Notes: generated by a model from the letters alone, not told the origin. 12,589 nucleotides of DNA from Mycoplasmataceae bacterium (GCA_013214845.1 JABSQC010000005.1:1-12589); one strand, 5' to 3'; positions 1 to 9,311 are shown, counted from the first letter of the stretch. Numbers and translations: made by a program.

Positions 1-128
1 TATTTTTTCAATTTCACCAACTTTAAATTAAAATACATTCATATTGCTAACAGTGTATTTGTATTTTATTAATGATGATATGTCTGTATTAGTATAAGGT
101 TGCACACCTTATTAAAATCTTGATTCAT
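1..128 (-). pseudogene. Start of a probable broken gene running off the left edge
   Basis: An ATG at 126-128 follows a strong AGGAGA ribosome-binding site (138-143, spacing 9). The literal frame encodes only 19 residues (MNQDFNKVCNLILIQTYHH) and ends in tandem TAA TAA at 66-71. From 108 leftward another frame reads like ordinary protein (GVQPYTNTDISSLIKYKYTV, then SNMNVF, a TAA at 28-30, then FKVGEIEKI to the edge). One frameshift near 108-112 plus one nonsense codon would join everything. I infer a decayed gene, but a genuine 19-residue peptide cannot be excluded. The protein family is not recognised. The region between TAA 69 and ATG 128 contains a 7-bp hairpin (94-100/106-112). Confidence 0.4.
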
Positions 129-137
129 TTATATATC

Positions 138-143
138 TCTCCT
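138..143 (-). promoter_or_regulatory. Shine-Dalgarno AGGAGA for the ATG at 126-128
   Basis: Reads AGGAGA on the minus strand, nine bases before the ATG. It is one of the three clear ribosome-binding sites in the window (the others are at 6031-6036 and 9164-9169). It is the main reason to believe translation starts here even though the frame is very short. Confidence 0.6.
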
Positions 144-174
144 TATAATCTTTTAGATTAACAATATTTTTATG

Positions 175-204
175 ACTAATAAAGTTTTTAAAAAACTTAT
201 TAGT
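175..204 (-). promoter_or_regulatory. Long hairpin in the leader of the 1-128 unit
   Basis: An inverted repeat with arms ACTAATAA and TTATTAGT plus A/T core arms gives about 14 bp of stem with one bulged base and almost no loop. On the minus strand it lies between the promoter (240-268) and the ribosome-binding site (138-143), so it is in a 5' leader of roughly 100 bases. It has no U-run after it in either direction, which argues against a plain terminator. It could be a protein-binding site or an RNA stabiliser. Confidence 0.4.
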
Positions 205-239
205 ATCTAATTAATTTTAGCTATTATTTCTCTAATCTA

Positions 240-268
240 ATTATAGATTGACAAATTTATTGTTACAA
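240..268 (-). promoter_or_regulatory. Promoter TTGTAA-17-TATAAT
   Basis: On the minus strand the -35 TTGTAA is at 263-268 and a perfect -10 TATAAT is at 240-245, with a 17-base spacer. It drives the short unit at 1-128 with a leader of about 100 bases. The box ATAAATTTGT..ATCTATAATTAG is shared with the promoter at 1138-1166. Confidence 0.65.
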
Positions 269-314
269 ATACATTTACAAAATAAAATATAAATTCTTTA
301 AATTATTTTTCAGT

Positions 315-1127
315 TTATATTGTGACTTTGTTTAAGAAGTCTTCTGTTTTGTCAAAACTTATTCACTCGCTATTATCATCATTTAAACTATTCTCTTTTT
401 GTCAAGAAGAATATTTTCTTAGCATAGGATTGTCTTTAAAATATTCACTTTCTGCTTCCATATAGGTGTAACCATAATTTTTACCATTAATAGATGTATT
501 GGAAGCACCTCTATGAACAAATTCATAAGCTTTCGCATTGTCATTAAGTAGAATAGACATTAGTGTGATGTCAGGTTGAGAGTTTGTATATCAATACTTT
601 TTAAAAGTAGGAATTGATACAATCTGTATGCCTTTTAAAGTATCGCTGTTTTTTTCATTAGATATAAAGTTTTCTCAATGTGGACTGTTGACATTATAAA
701 TAGAATTGTTAATAATATCATTTGCAACATCTCACAATGCTGTGCCCTTATGAGATGATTTTTTTTCATATATATGAACATAATACTCTCTATTTGTATC
801 CATGAATAGAGAAAAGATGAAATCATTATGTTTTTCAATTATTATGTAGTATTCCATTTTTTTATCAAGAGAATATATATTCTCTAGTTTTTTATGCATA
901 CTATCTCTTATTCTTATAAAATCTAATTTTGTAATATCAGAATACGTGCTTTCTAAATCTTAAATTGACTCTCTTCTTATTTCTTCAGAATTAAAAAAAT
1001 TGTTGTTTTCATTATTTTTTTCTTCTATTAAAATGTCTTTAGTATGTAAACTTTCATCACTAAATTTTGTTATAACGCTCAATATTGAAATGCCAGTACA
1101 TATTGGTCCAATAATATTTTTTTTCAT
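315..1127 (-). pseudogene. Unrecognised secreted or membrane-anchored protein, split by an in-frame TAA
   Basis: The ATG at 1125-1127 opens a frame with a hydrophobic signal or anchor (residues about 3-20) followed by an acidic, Asn-rich stretch. It stops at TAA 960-962 after 55 residues. The very same frame continues without another stop for 214 codons to the TAA at 315-317, using TGA for several Trp. The whole would be a protein of about 270 residues: a short anchor, then an extracytoplasmic domain. That layout is compatible with, but does not prove, a VirB8-like or surface accessory protein. It sits just downstream of the VirB4 gene but has its own promoter. It may be a nonsense-mutated pseudogene, or two genes (a second start at ATG 897-899 has only a weak ribosome-binding site). 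Family not recognised. Confidence 0.55.
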
Positions 1128-1137
1128 GTTTACCCTA

Positions 1138-1166
1138 ATTATAGATAACAAATTTATAATTATCAA
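1138..1166 (-). promoter_or_regulatory. Promoter TTGATA-17-TATAAT giving a near-leaderless transcript
   Basis: On the minus strand the -35 TTGATA is at 1161-1166 and the -10 TATAAT at 1138-1143, with a 17-base spacer. A start six to seven bases downstream would fall at about 1131, only about four bases before the ATG at 1127. The mRNA would be leaderless or nearly so. The box is nearly identical to the promoter at 240-268. Confidence 0.7.
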
Positions 1167-1177
1167 GTTCTATAAAC

Positions 1178-1207
1178 AAAAACAAGACAAAATATTGTCT
1201 TGTTTTT
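1178..1207 (-). terminator. Intrinsic terminator after the VirB4 gene
   Basis: A perfect 13-bp stem (arms 1178-1190 and 1195-1207, loop AATA) is followed on the minus strand by a T-rich tail. It lies 22 bases beyond the VirB4 stop and before the promoter at 1138-1166, so it closes the conjugation operon. The A/T ends of the stem would also work on the other strand. Confidence 0.8.
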
Positions 1208-1228
1208 AAGATTAAACAATTTAATTAA

Positions 1229-4030
1229 CTAAATAGATTTTTCAACATTAACTTCATTAATTTCAATAGCATTCTGTTCTACTTCTTCTTCAAAGTTTAA
1301 ATCAGAAAGTAATGTCTTTTTATCAATGATACCTGTAAAGTATTTTTCGACAGGTGAATAATAAGCATAGAATCAACTTCTTCAAGACTTACCAAGAGAA
1401 ATCAAGAACTCTCCTCTATTATTATTTGCTATTGCATTTATCTCTACTTCTGTAAGTGGACGAGAGTCATCAAGCAACTCTATAAGAACTTTTAATTCCT
1501 TACCGTCTTGTCTACCTATAATCATAGAATCTGAATTAGCTAGTATACCTAATGTCTCTCTTCTTATATCTACATTCTCTATAAAGTCGTTCATATTCTG
1601 AGTAATAAGAGTTAGAGAAGCAAAATACTTTCTAGCTCTTTTTACAATACTTAATATCTCTCTAGCAGCCATTATGTTTCCATCTTGTACTAGTAAGTGA
1701 GATTCATCTACATATATATCAAGGAATCTATTAGCTTCTTTTGCATCTTTTTTAAAGTTATAGTCTTGGTTTTCTTTTAAGAATTTATAGATATATTCAA
1801 ATGCTAATCATAGTTGGACTTGTGCAAGACTACTAACAGATCTTAGCTTTTGAATATTAAATACTATTAACTGAGAGTTATCAGATTTAATAGAAGATTG
1901 ACCATCTCATAAATCACCTTCTTGTCCCATAGTAAGAGAGTAAAGAAATTCTTCTATAGTCTCTTTTGACTCGCTAAGGTTTTTAAGTTTGGAATTATCT
2001 TTTTTTACCTGTTTATGTAAATCAGTAAGAGTTGGTCATTCTTTTTTACCTTTTTTAGTTCTCTCATCATATAGTTGAATTAAGGCTCTTTTAATTACTA
2101 CTTCTTGTTCAGGGTTTAAAACTGGGAATATTATCTTAACAAAGTTAATAACTTTATTAATATGCAACTTATCAGTTCCAACAAAGACTTCAAGTGGATT
2201 AAGTTTATTTTGTTTATCATCTGCAAGATCTATTTCAACTCCACCAAGATTTCTAGCAATTCTACTATATTCATTTTCAGGGTCTATTATTATTACTCTA
2301 TTACCTTTAGCAATAGAACTAATCATAATCTTTTTAGCCATAGTTGATTTACCAGAACCTGAGTTACCAATTATCAATCTATTACCATTCATTATCTTGC
2401 TACCTTTTTCTACAAAGGCGTTAGCATCGAATACAATCTCTTCCTCATCTCCGGTAAATCCAAGAAGTGTTCCCTTTTCATCTCTTAAACTAGATGAAAA
2501 GAATGGAAGCCCTATAGCTAATGTATTAGCGGGTATTTCACCACCAATTGTTTTAAGAAATGAATCATTTACGAATGTAGGTCTTCAACTAATTAATGCT
2601 TCTTTTTGTCTATATGTAAGAGCTTCATATCTTATATTAAGAGACTTAAGATGGGCTCTATATTCTTGTGCTTTTTGTCTTAGTTCTACAAGAGAATTGG
2701 CAGTTATTTTTACTAAGAAATATCCCTTACTTAATACTTCTCCACCTGATATAACTTCATCTGCAAGTAAATCAACATCTTCAATAGAATTACTATAAGA
2801 TTTTTCATCAGTTAATTTTCTTGCTTTTTCAAATTGCTCTTGTAATCTAACAATAGACTTATTAATATATTTACGAGTAGTAGATGAATTTAATTTATAA
2901 CCAAAGTATCTAACAGCTACATCATCAGTAGCATTAAGCAGTCTTCAGTATTGAGCAGGAACAATTGATGGGAACTGAGAAATACAACCCATTTGTATAT
3001 ATTTTTCACCTTTGTCAATCTTAATATGATTTGGTTTATATTTAGTAGTTTTATTTAGTTCATGTTCATATAATTTTGGTGAAATAAAATCACTAGTATC
3101 TATTGGGTTATCAATACCATTATTTTTATTAGCTTCATTTAAAGTAGTGAGTTTTTTGTATTCCTTAAGATCAGTTTTATATTTTTCTAATCTATCATTT
3201 CTTAAATTTAAGTAATCTGTTAGGGAGGTGTCATCAATTAATTTACTTAATACCTCTTTATTGCAAGAAGTGTAGTAATATCCTGAAGCGTCTAAGGTGT
3301 TCTCAAATGTTTCAAGTGTTTCAAGTATTCTTTTTTTCTTACGTGATGAAACAACAATAAAATAAGTGCTTTTATATAGTCCTCCATGTTGAAATTGTTT
3401 AAATGTTCTTATTTCAGACATAACTAATGATTTTCTTGTATTATCACTAATTTTTCCTTCTTTAATTTTTTTATCTATTTCCTCTAGGTTTCTAATTTCA
3501 TTTTCAAAGTTAGAATTAATAGTTTCCTTATATAAGTTCACATTAATTCCTTCCATCATAAATAATCTTTTAATTGAACTTATTCTTTTGTCAACATCAG
3601 CTGGTAGAAGTAACGTTGGGTCCTCACCTCTTATTTTGAATCCATATAAATACCTATCAGAATTTACAAGAGTAAAAACACGTGAATCTATTTTTTTAGT
3701 ACTTTCAATGTCTATTTTTAATTCATTAAGCAATTGCAAAGTATTAACTTTTCTATGAGATGATAGATATTTAAGTCAATAAATTAATAAGGTTCTACCT
3801 TTATCCTTATTTGTATTTATAGGAACAATTAAAAATAACATAATGAAAAATGTAATTAAACTTAAAACTATTCCTATTCAAACTTTAATAGGAAGTAATA
3901 GAAAGACCAATAGTAATACAAATCAGATCGCTATATATGGGATGTCGCCAAATTCTATAAATCACTTTATGTTATTCTTTACCTTTCTAAAAGGTATGGG
4001 AACTAATCCTCTTTCATTTCTTTCATTCAT
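1229..4030 (-). CDS. VirB3(PrgI)-VirB4 fusion ATPase, TraE-type conjugation motor
   Basis: A 933-residue type IV secretion ATPase that powers assembly and substrate transfer at the membrane. Residues 1-90 carry a basic start and two membrane segments (about 33-46 and 50-69), the layout of PrgI/VirB3. The VirB4 N-terminal region follows. Walker A GNSGSGKST is at 555-563 and Walker B LDIYVDE at 770-776, followed by the LITQN and arginine-rich stretches usual in VirB4. Several Trp, including W23, W36 and W51, are TGA; there are no TAA/TAG codons in frame. The start ATG (4028-4030) overlaps the previous gene's TAA in a TAATG junction, so the genes are translationally coupled. Stop is TAG 1229-1231. 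In mycoplasma ICEs the counterpart is called TraE; fusion of VirB3 to VirB4 is known in other T4SS. The ATPase assignment is firm, the VirB3 part is inferred. Confidence 0.9.
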
Positions 4031-5541
4031 TAGCTTTTGCCATCCTTGTATTCTCTTATGTATTTTTCAAAGTCTTTAGCATTTTTTCCTTTATTTGAAA
4101 CAACATAAACGTTACTTCCTTTTAGTTTCTGAGATTTTTTAGTACTTGAACTTTTAACTTGATTATCCATTCTTGGTACGTATCTAGATTTACCACTAGC
4201 TACAGTTTTAACTGTAGTTGTTTTTGTAGTACTTTTAACTTTTCTATATGGACTAGAAGCTGGTGTAATATTTTTATTTACTGTTAAATAGTTTGCTACA
4301 GAACTATTTTTAATATTCCTATCATTTATAACTTGTGATAAATATTTAGGAAGTGCAACCATAGTAGAAAGTAGTGAAATTATCAATAATCCACTAGCAA
4401 TACCCAAATAATCAAAATCGGATTGAATTTTTAAAAACAGCTCATTGATAACTGGTGACAATGTAAAAAAGGCAGTTAATGGAACAATTATTAGAACTAG
4501 TGAACCAAACTTTTGAATACTGGTACCTATCCATCACTTAAAATTCTTTCCAGAATCAATTGGTTGATAAAGTGCTAAAGTAAATCCAACTAAGTAAAGG
4601 GCTACTAGTTCTCACATTCTCATACCTAATCCAATTGCAATATAACCAAGTAATATCATTGCTCCAACCAATAAAATTAGATATATTCCAATTTGAAAAT
4701 TGTCACTTTCTGGAGGTGACATAGGTATAGAGTTTTGTGCTTGTCCTTGTGCCATAGTTTTTCAACTATCTTGATATAAAGTAAAAGATAACATTTTATT
4801 TGGGGTTTCTGTACCAAGTAGCAGGTTGACAAATAATGTAACCATCAAATTAGATACAAAAAAAGCAAATGGAATTAAAATAAGCGAGCTCACACCAACT
4901 ACTATATACTTTCCTAAGCTCTTTAGATCTTTTTCAGGGCTTTTAGACATAAATATTAATGACAATTTATAAACACCAAAAAGAAGCAATAGTACAGCAC
5001 CTATTCCTGCCATTACTATAATAATCGATGTTATGTCTCCAGAGCCAGTAAATAGTAAATCATTCAGTAGTTTTCCACCTGATATGAAAAAAATGAATCA
5101 TTGAAGAATGTTCATTATAAATGTAATTGGAATTACTAATAAAATTCAAACAAGATAGCTGACTGATTTCACTATTGAAGTTACTATTATGTCTTCTCAA
5201 TCTTTACTTGTTACAGGCTCTTTTAGCGGACCATAATAATATGTACTAATTTCACTGCTATCTACTCCACTTATTCCTTCGCTTATTCCAATTCCTATAA
5301 AAACAGAAAGTAAAATTACGAATAGTATTATTGATATTGTTAGCAGTCATCTTAGTAATCATTTTACTTTTACATTTGTTCTTTTTTTCTTATCATCAAA
5401 AGAATCAAAGTAGGATCTTACAACTGTATTGTCTCCTTTTTTTATTGCTGCTAGTGATGAATTTAATTTAACATTTTCATTTAAGTTAACTAGTTCATTT
5501 TTTAATGAACTAAATCGGTACTTATTGATAAATTTTTTCAT
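4030..5541 (-). CDS. VirB6/TrbL-like polytopic membrane protein of the conjugation channel
   Basis: 503 residues, open throughout with TGA as Trp. A basic, Ser/Asn-rich N-terminus of 60 residues is followed by a membrane segment (about 62-85), an extracytoplasmic loop, then hydrophobic blocks around 115-150, 177-197, 213-238, 286-326, 345-362 and 379-404. The last 90 residues are a very basic Lys/Ser/Thr tail, presumably cytoplasmic. This topology, and its position directly before VirB4 with a one-base stop/start overlap, fits VirB6/TrbL, which forms the inner-membrane pore. Start ATG is 5539-5541, ten bases after the upstream gene's stop, with no strong ribosome-binding site, suggesting coupling. 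There is no diagnostic motif, so the family call rests on topology and neighbours. Confidence 0.65.
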
Positions 5542-5551
5542 AGTAACGCTT

Positions 5552-6025
5552 TTAAATTATTCCTACATTTTGAACTAATCCATCTATTAGCAATGGAGCA
5601 CCTATAAAAATTATTATTGCTAATGCTCCATATGATACATATCTAATTATTAACTTATTTTTTTCGTTATCTGATAGTTCAGAGCTCATAAATACCATTG
5701 CCATTTTGAAAGCGATTAATCCAACTGATGCTATTGCTGTAATTCAACTTAAAATTTCATACAACTTGAATATGAAATCACTTAGATCACCACCTAAAAA
5801 ACCTATGTCAGATACTCCTGTATCTATTGCAGTAGGTAGTATTATTAGTATTAGTATGTCTAAAACAAGGTATAAACCTTTGCTTAATACATTATGTCTT
5901 ATCGCTTCTCCTGACGATAAATTTGTCATAACAATTCTTCCGGCTTGAAATATTATTACCATAGCAGTAATAACACCAAGTGATATTGAAAGAATGAAAT
6001 AGACTTTTAAAACTATGTCTCCCAT
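5552..6025 (-). CDS. Small four-segment membrane protein, possible VirB2/TrbC-like subunit
   Basis: 157 residues. Hydrophobic segments lie at about 6-33, 50-67, 92-113 and 126-146, with short polar loops. The second half (two membrane segments around a charged ELSDNEKNK loop) has the shape of VirB2/TrbC pilin-like proteins; the first half adds two more segments. The ATG at 6023-6025 has a clear AGGAGA site at 6031-6036, five bases away. W94 is TGA. It is the first gene of the tight 6025-1229 operon (gaps of 10 and -1 bases), so it probably forms the channel with the VirB6-like and VirB4 proteins. It could equally be a second small channel protein; the VirB2 label is an inference. Confidence 0.6.
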
Positions 6026-6030
6026 TTTTA

Positions 6031-6036
6031 TCTCCT
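6031..6036 (-). promoter_or_regulatory. Shine-Dalgarno AGGAGA of the 5552-6025 gene
   Basis: Reads AGGAGA on the minus strand, five bases before the ATG at 6023-6025. It fixes the start of the conjugation operon's first membrane gene; the next two genes lack such a site and look coupled. Confidence 0.7.
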
Positions 6037-6137
6037 ATAATAAAAAAGTTTTTTCGTTGTTCAATTAAGTTTTACGCGTTCATTAATTTGCTAAATAAGA
6101 TACTCTATAAAATAAATAACTTTAATTTTTACATTAA

Positions 6138-6143
6138 ATTATA
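6138..6143 (-). promoter_or_regulatory. Candidate -10 TATAAT for the channel operon
   Basis: A perfect TATAAT on the minus strand lies downstream of the 6168-6187 terminator and about 112 bases before the ATG at 6025. The -35 region (TTTATT) is weak, as is common in mollicutes. Its placement is reasonable but the AT content makes chance matches likely. Confidence 0.35.
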
Positions 6144-6167
6144 TTTTATAGTTATCAAAAAATAAAT

Positions 6168-6187
6168 AAGGTGACCAAGTCATCCTT
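6168..6187 (-). terminator. Terminator-like hairpin between surface gene and channel operon
   Basis: On the minus strand AAGG-A-TGAC, loop TTG, GTCA-CCTT forms an 8-bp stem with one bulged A, followed by a T-rich run with six consecutive T. It would end transcripts from the surface-protein gene before the channel genes. Confidence 0.6.
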
Positions 6188-6304
6188 ATAACTTATAAGT
6201 TAATAGTTCATTAATTTAAAGAATAAATACACCATTTTGTTGCTTATTGTTTAGTTGCAATTTACTCTCATAGTTATTATAATAAAAAATAATATTTAAA
6301 ATAA

Positions 6305-6323
6305 AAAAGACCTTTCATCTTTT
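6305..6323 (-). terminator. Weak hairpin just after the surface-protein gene
   Basis: A six-base stem AAAAGA/TCTTTT with a seven-base loop, followed by TTATTTT on the minus strand, starts two bases after the stop at 6326. It is too A/T-rich to be a strong terminator by itself; the hairpin at 6168-6187 looks more effective. Confidence 0.35.
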
Positions 6324-6325
6324 AA

Positions 6326-9160
6326 TTAAAATTTTTCCTTGTCTTTTATTCTTTGTTTTTCAGCTTTTTTATATTCTTTAAATTCTTTTTTTTGCTTTTT
6401 CTTATCATTAGCTGAAACCTTTAAACTAAGTTCTTTCTTTTCTTTTTTAAGTTTCTTAACGTTTTTATTTGCATCATTTAACTTAGACCTACTTGAAGCA
6501 GAATGTCCCATAAATACATATCTATATGAAAGTCATCCTCCACCAGCTATAAATATTCCTCCAAATAATGAACTAAGAATTATTATAGTGGTAGTGTTGT
6601 CAGCATTTTCATATTTAGATTCTATTCAATCAAATTCATAAGAAATTTTTATCTCACCTGTGTTATTTGTAGCTCTGTCATTGTCAAATGTTGCTGAGTT
6701 ATATCAATTACCATCAACAGTAGGAACAATGCTTATATCTAGGTGCATTCCTTTTTTTATTTCTCTAAGGTTATTTTCATTAGGATTACTTCATTCATAA
6801 CTTATTTCTATATCTTGTTCGTTATATATATCATAAGAAGAATTGTTATTTAGATATTCTAATATTAGTCTTGTAATATCATCCTCTACTTTACTAGTTT
6901 TAGTTCCATAAATTCCCGATGTAGAATACTCATTAATTAGTTCATTAGTAATATACTCATTGATATTGCTCATATCAATGCTATTGAGATTATGGTAACT
7001 ATCTAATTGTCTTGTAAGCATGTCAATCTCATCATATGTATAATCTTCTTTTATTTCATAGTATTCAAAACCTTTTTGTTCAGAAATTTGTTCATACCTT
7101 TGACCCTCTTCTGTGTAAACAAAATAGTCAACTAATCATCCTAAATCAGTTAAAACTTCACTACTGCCATCAATATAATCAATCTCAAACTCAGGCATGT
7201 CTTTATCATAACCTTTTTTTCCATAGTAACCCGGCTCATTTGGAGCTATAACAACATAGGTATAAGTAGTTCTTGTTTTAGCATTATTGGTTGTTTCTAT
7301 CTGATAAAAACCATATTCTTCTAAAGTCTTTGACTCCTTATCTATTGTATTTTGTAGTATTGTTTCGTTAACTAAACCATTAGGGTCTCATTGTTTATCA
7401 ATATTATTTCACTTTATGTATTTCATAGACATTTCTGAAATTTCTTCTTTTTTTCAACTAAGTTCAACCTGGTTATCTAAAAAATAAACTTCAATAAATT
7501 TACCACTAGGTGTTTTAGCTATAAATTCTTCTGTATTTAATTCTGAATCCATAGAGTATTGAGACACATAGTTTCTATCATAGTGAGATGTTTTCACACT
7601 TCCTGTTGCAGGTTTAATTGCACTTACAGTCACAGAATAGTTAATGTTCTTAATAGTATGTCATTGATTTCCTAGAAGGTCTGTTGGTTTATCATAATTT
7701 AGTCAATAGTATTCATATGTCCAGTCTTTATAGTCAAAACCTGGGGCTTTTATATTTATTGTATAATCATCACTTGAAGTATACATTACATAATTGTACT
7801 CATTGCTATCAGTATATTCAGTTATGTTAGTGTTATTAATAAATATATCTCCATAGTATGACGTTCCATGTATGGTTTTACCATTTTTGTCTGTTGATGG
7901 TTCAGATATTAAGGTAAATTTATCATAAATTTCAAAAAAGTCAGTATTAGTTCCATGAGAAAAATTATCAAATTCATCTGCTTTTAGATATAACTTTGGT
8001 GCATTGTAAGGTTCTTTATTAGCTGCATCTCCTATAACTATAGTTGGCAATTCAATTTTTGTTATTCCTAAATAAATGTATCTTCCTGTGTCACTTCCAT
8101 TATTTCCACTTGAGGTACGTGAATTATGTTGTTTATAGTCAACACTAAAGGCGTCAAAATTAGCAAGGGTTTCTCCTGACATAGTAAAAAAACCAATTGC
8201 TAAATTATCCTGATGTAAAAAGTTCTTGTAATCACTTTCTGAAGTTTCTGATGAAAGTATTGAAAAAGTAGTTGTTGAATTACTTTCTTCATCATAAAAT
8301 GAAACATCTAAATTAGGGCCATAATAAGTACCATCACTAGAACCAGTATCAATTTCAACAGCAAATTGATAATAAACATTGGGGTCAGTAACTACATTTG
8401 AAGTGTTGATCCTATAACCATTAACTCCTGCTCCTTGAACATATTGATTATTGCTACTATCATAATTGCTAAAATCTAGGATATCCTTTTTATCTTGAGA
8501 ATCAACTACTGCAGCTTGATTGCCAATACCTGAATTTCCTGGATCAAATAATATGTCAGTAGGATGATTTTCTTTAAAATGAATTTCATCAGTATCAACT
8601 GCGGATTGAACAAGTGTTGTTTTAAAGGAATTGTCATAAGCATATGAAAGATTTATTTCACCTTTAGATTTAAATATTTGATCCATATATCCTGTATCTA
8701 AATTGTTTAAATTTCCATCACTAGTTGAGTTTTTATCATTTGAATTAGTAGAAACCTCAGATCCTTTTATTAGTTTCCCTGCTTGATCTCCTAAATAAGG
8801 CATATCATGAAAGTCAGCTTTAAATGTGAAATCACTAGCGTGGCCTGCACCTCACTCATACCTTGCTCCTCCATCTCATGCTATAACTGCATCAAAGGCA
8901 ATACCGTCTTTAGTAGCTTCTCCTTTTGTAGTAACACCGCTTTTATTCAAATTAGGTTCATTTAAATTAATATATTTTACTCAATTTTTTTCATATTCGG
9001 TTCTGTCTTCTTCATAATTGGTATAACTAGATGCCTTGTCATTGGCATAAAGGTCATAACTATCAGTATTATCATAGTTTAATATAGCGATAGAAGAAAA
9101 AATTACTGGAACAAAAAATACAGTTATCTGCAATATTATTTTAGGTATAAATTTACTCAT
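6326..9160 (-). CDS. Large double-anchored surface protein of the conjugation module
   Basis: 944 residues, continuous with TGA as Trp. An uncleaved or signal-type hydrophobic segment at about 7-27 has no lipobox cysteine. A long extracellular region (about 30-855), rich in Asn, Ser, Thr, Asp and Tyr, follows, with beta-rich character in the middle. A C-terminal membrane segment lies at about 858-883, then a cytoplasmic tail of about 60 residues packed with Lys and Glu that should form a charged helix or coiled coil. No enzyme motif is visible. The ATG at 9158-9160 has an AGGAGA site at 9164-9169. It precedes the VirB2/B6/B4-like operon, so a role in cell contact or as an outer scaffold of the transfer machine is plausible; mycoplasma ICEs also carry surface proteins near TraE. 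The specific family is not recognised. Confidence 0.8.
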
Positions 9161-9163
9161 GAT

Positions 9164-9169
9164 TCTCCT
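9164..9169 (-). promoter_or_regulatory. Shine-Dalgarno AGGAGA of the surface-protein gene
   Basis: AGGAGA on the minus strand, three bases before the ATG at 9158-9160 when counted from the last A. It decides the start and confirms that the hydrophobic N-terminus is part of the protein. Confidence 0.7.
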
Positions 9170-9216
9170 TTTAATTAGAATTTTCAGTTCATTAAAAGTT
9201 ATTACATTAATAAATT

Positions 9217-9234
9217 ACAATTTAAAAAAATTGT
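9217..9234. terminator. A/T-rich hairpin in the surface-gene leader
   Basis: Arms ACAATTT and AAATTGT with a four-base loop; followed by TTTTTAT on the plus strand. It could be a weak plus-strand terminator or simply a leader hairpin in the surface-gene mRNA. The G/C content of the stem is low, so support is modest. Confidence 0.3.
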
Positions 9235-9305
9235 TTTTATCTATATTTAGAAGATAGCGCGATACCATAAAGTTGCATAATAGGTTGCGATATGTCTCCT
9301 AAATT

Positions 9306-9311
9306 ATTATA
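9306..9311 (-). promoter_or_regulatory. -10 TATAAT of the surface-protein gene
   Basis: A perfect TATAAT on the minus strand; the -35 position is only a T-run. The preceding ATAAATTTTGATA resembles the boxes before the promoters at 240-268 and 1138-1166. A start near 9299 gives a leader of about 140 bases that begins with AGGAGA (9295-9300) and contains the left repeat arm. A second candidate (TTGTAA, 18, TTTAAT) lies nearer to the gene. Confidence 0.5.

Larger units (their letters stand above)
6037..6325 (-). promoter_or_regulatory. Intergenic control region between the surface gene and the channel operon
   Basis: About 290 bases without a gene on either strand. It holds a weak hairpin at 6305-6323, a terminator-like hairpin at 6168-6187, a 14-bp perfect palindrome TAACTTATAAGTTA at 6189-6202, and a TATAAT at 6138-6143 with a poor -35. 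I infer that the surface gene is ended here and that the channel genes have their own promoter. Nothing else is seen in it. Confidence 0.45.

Noticed and set aside
94..112. Hairpin ATAAGGT-TGCAC-ACCTTAT as a terminator
   Set aside because: No T-run follows on either strand, and it overlaps the start of the frame at 1-128. It is kept only as part of that entry.
635..838. 67-residue minus-strand frame in a different register
   Set aside because: It overlaps the second part of the 315-1127 gene, whose frame is longer once TGA is read as Trp; its hydrophobic look comes from AT-rich codons.
2397..2798. 133-residue plus-strand frame
   Set aside because: It lies wholly inside the VirB4 gene on the other strand, between continuous conserved VirB4 sequence, and has no ribosome-binding site. 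Other plus-strand frames (3843-4079, 5706-5948, 6339-6641, 10435-10659) are shadows for the same reason.
9237..9278. 13-codon upstream frame (MQLYGIALSSKYR) inside the surface-gene leader
   Set aside because: The AGGAG at 9296-9300 is 17 bases from its ATG, too far for normal initiation, and the peptide is not hydrophobic as type I toxins are. The letters are fully explained by the repeat arm.
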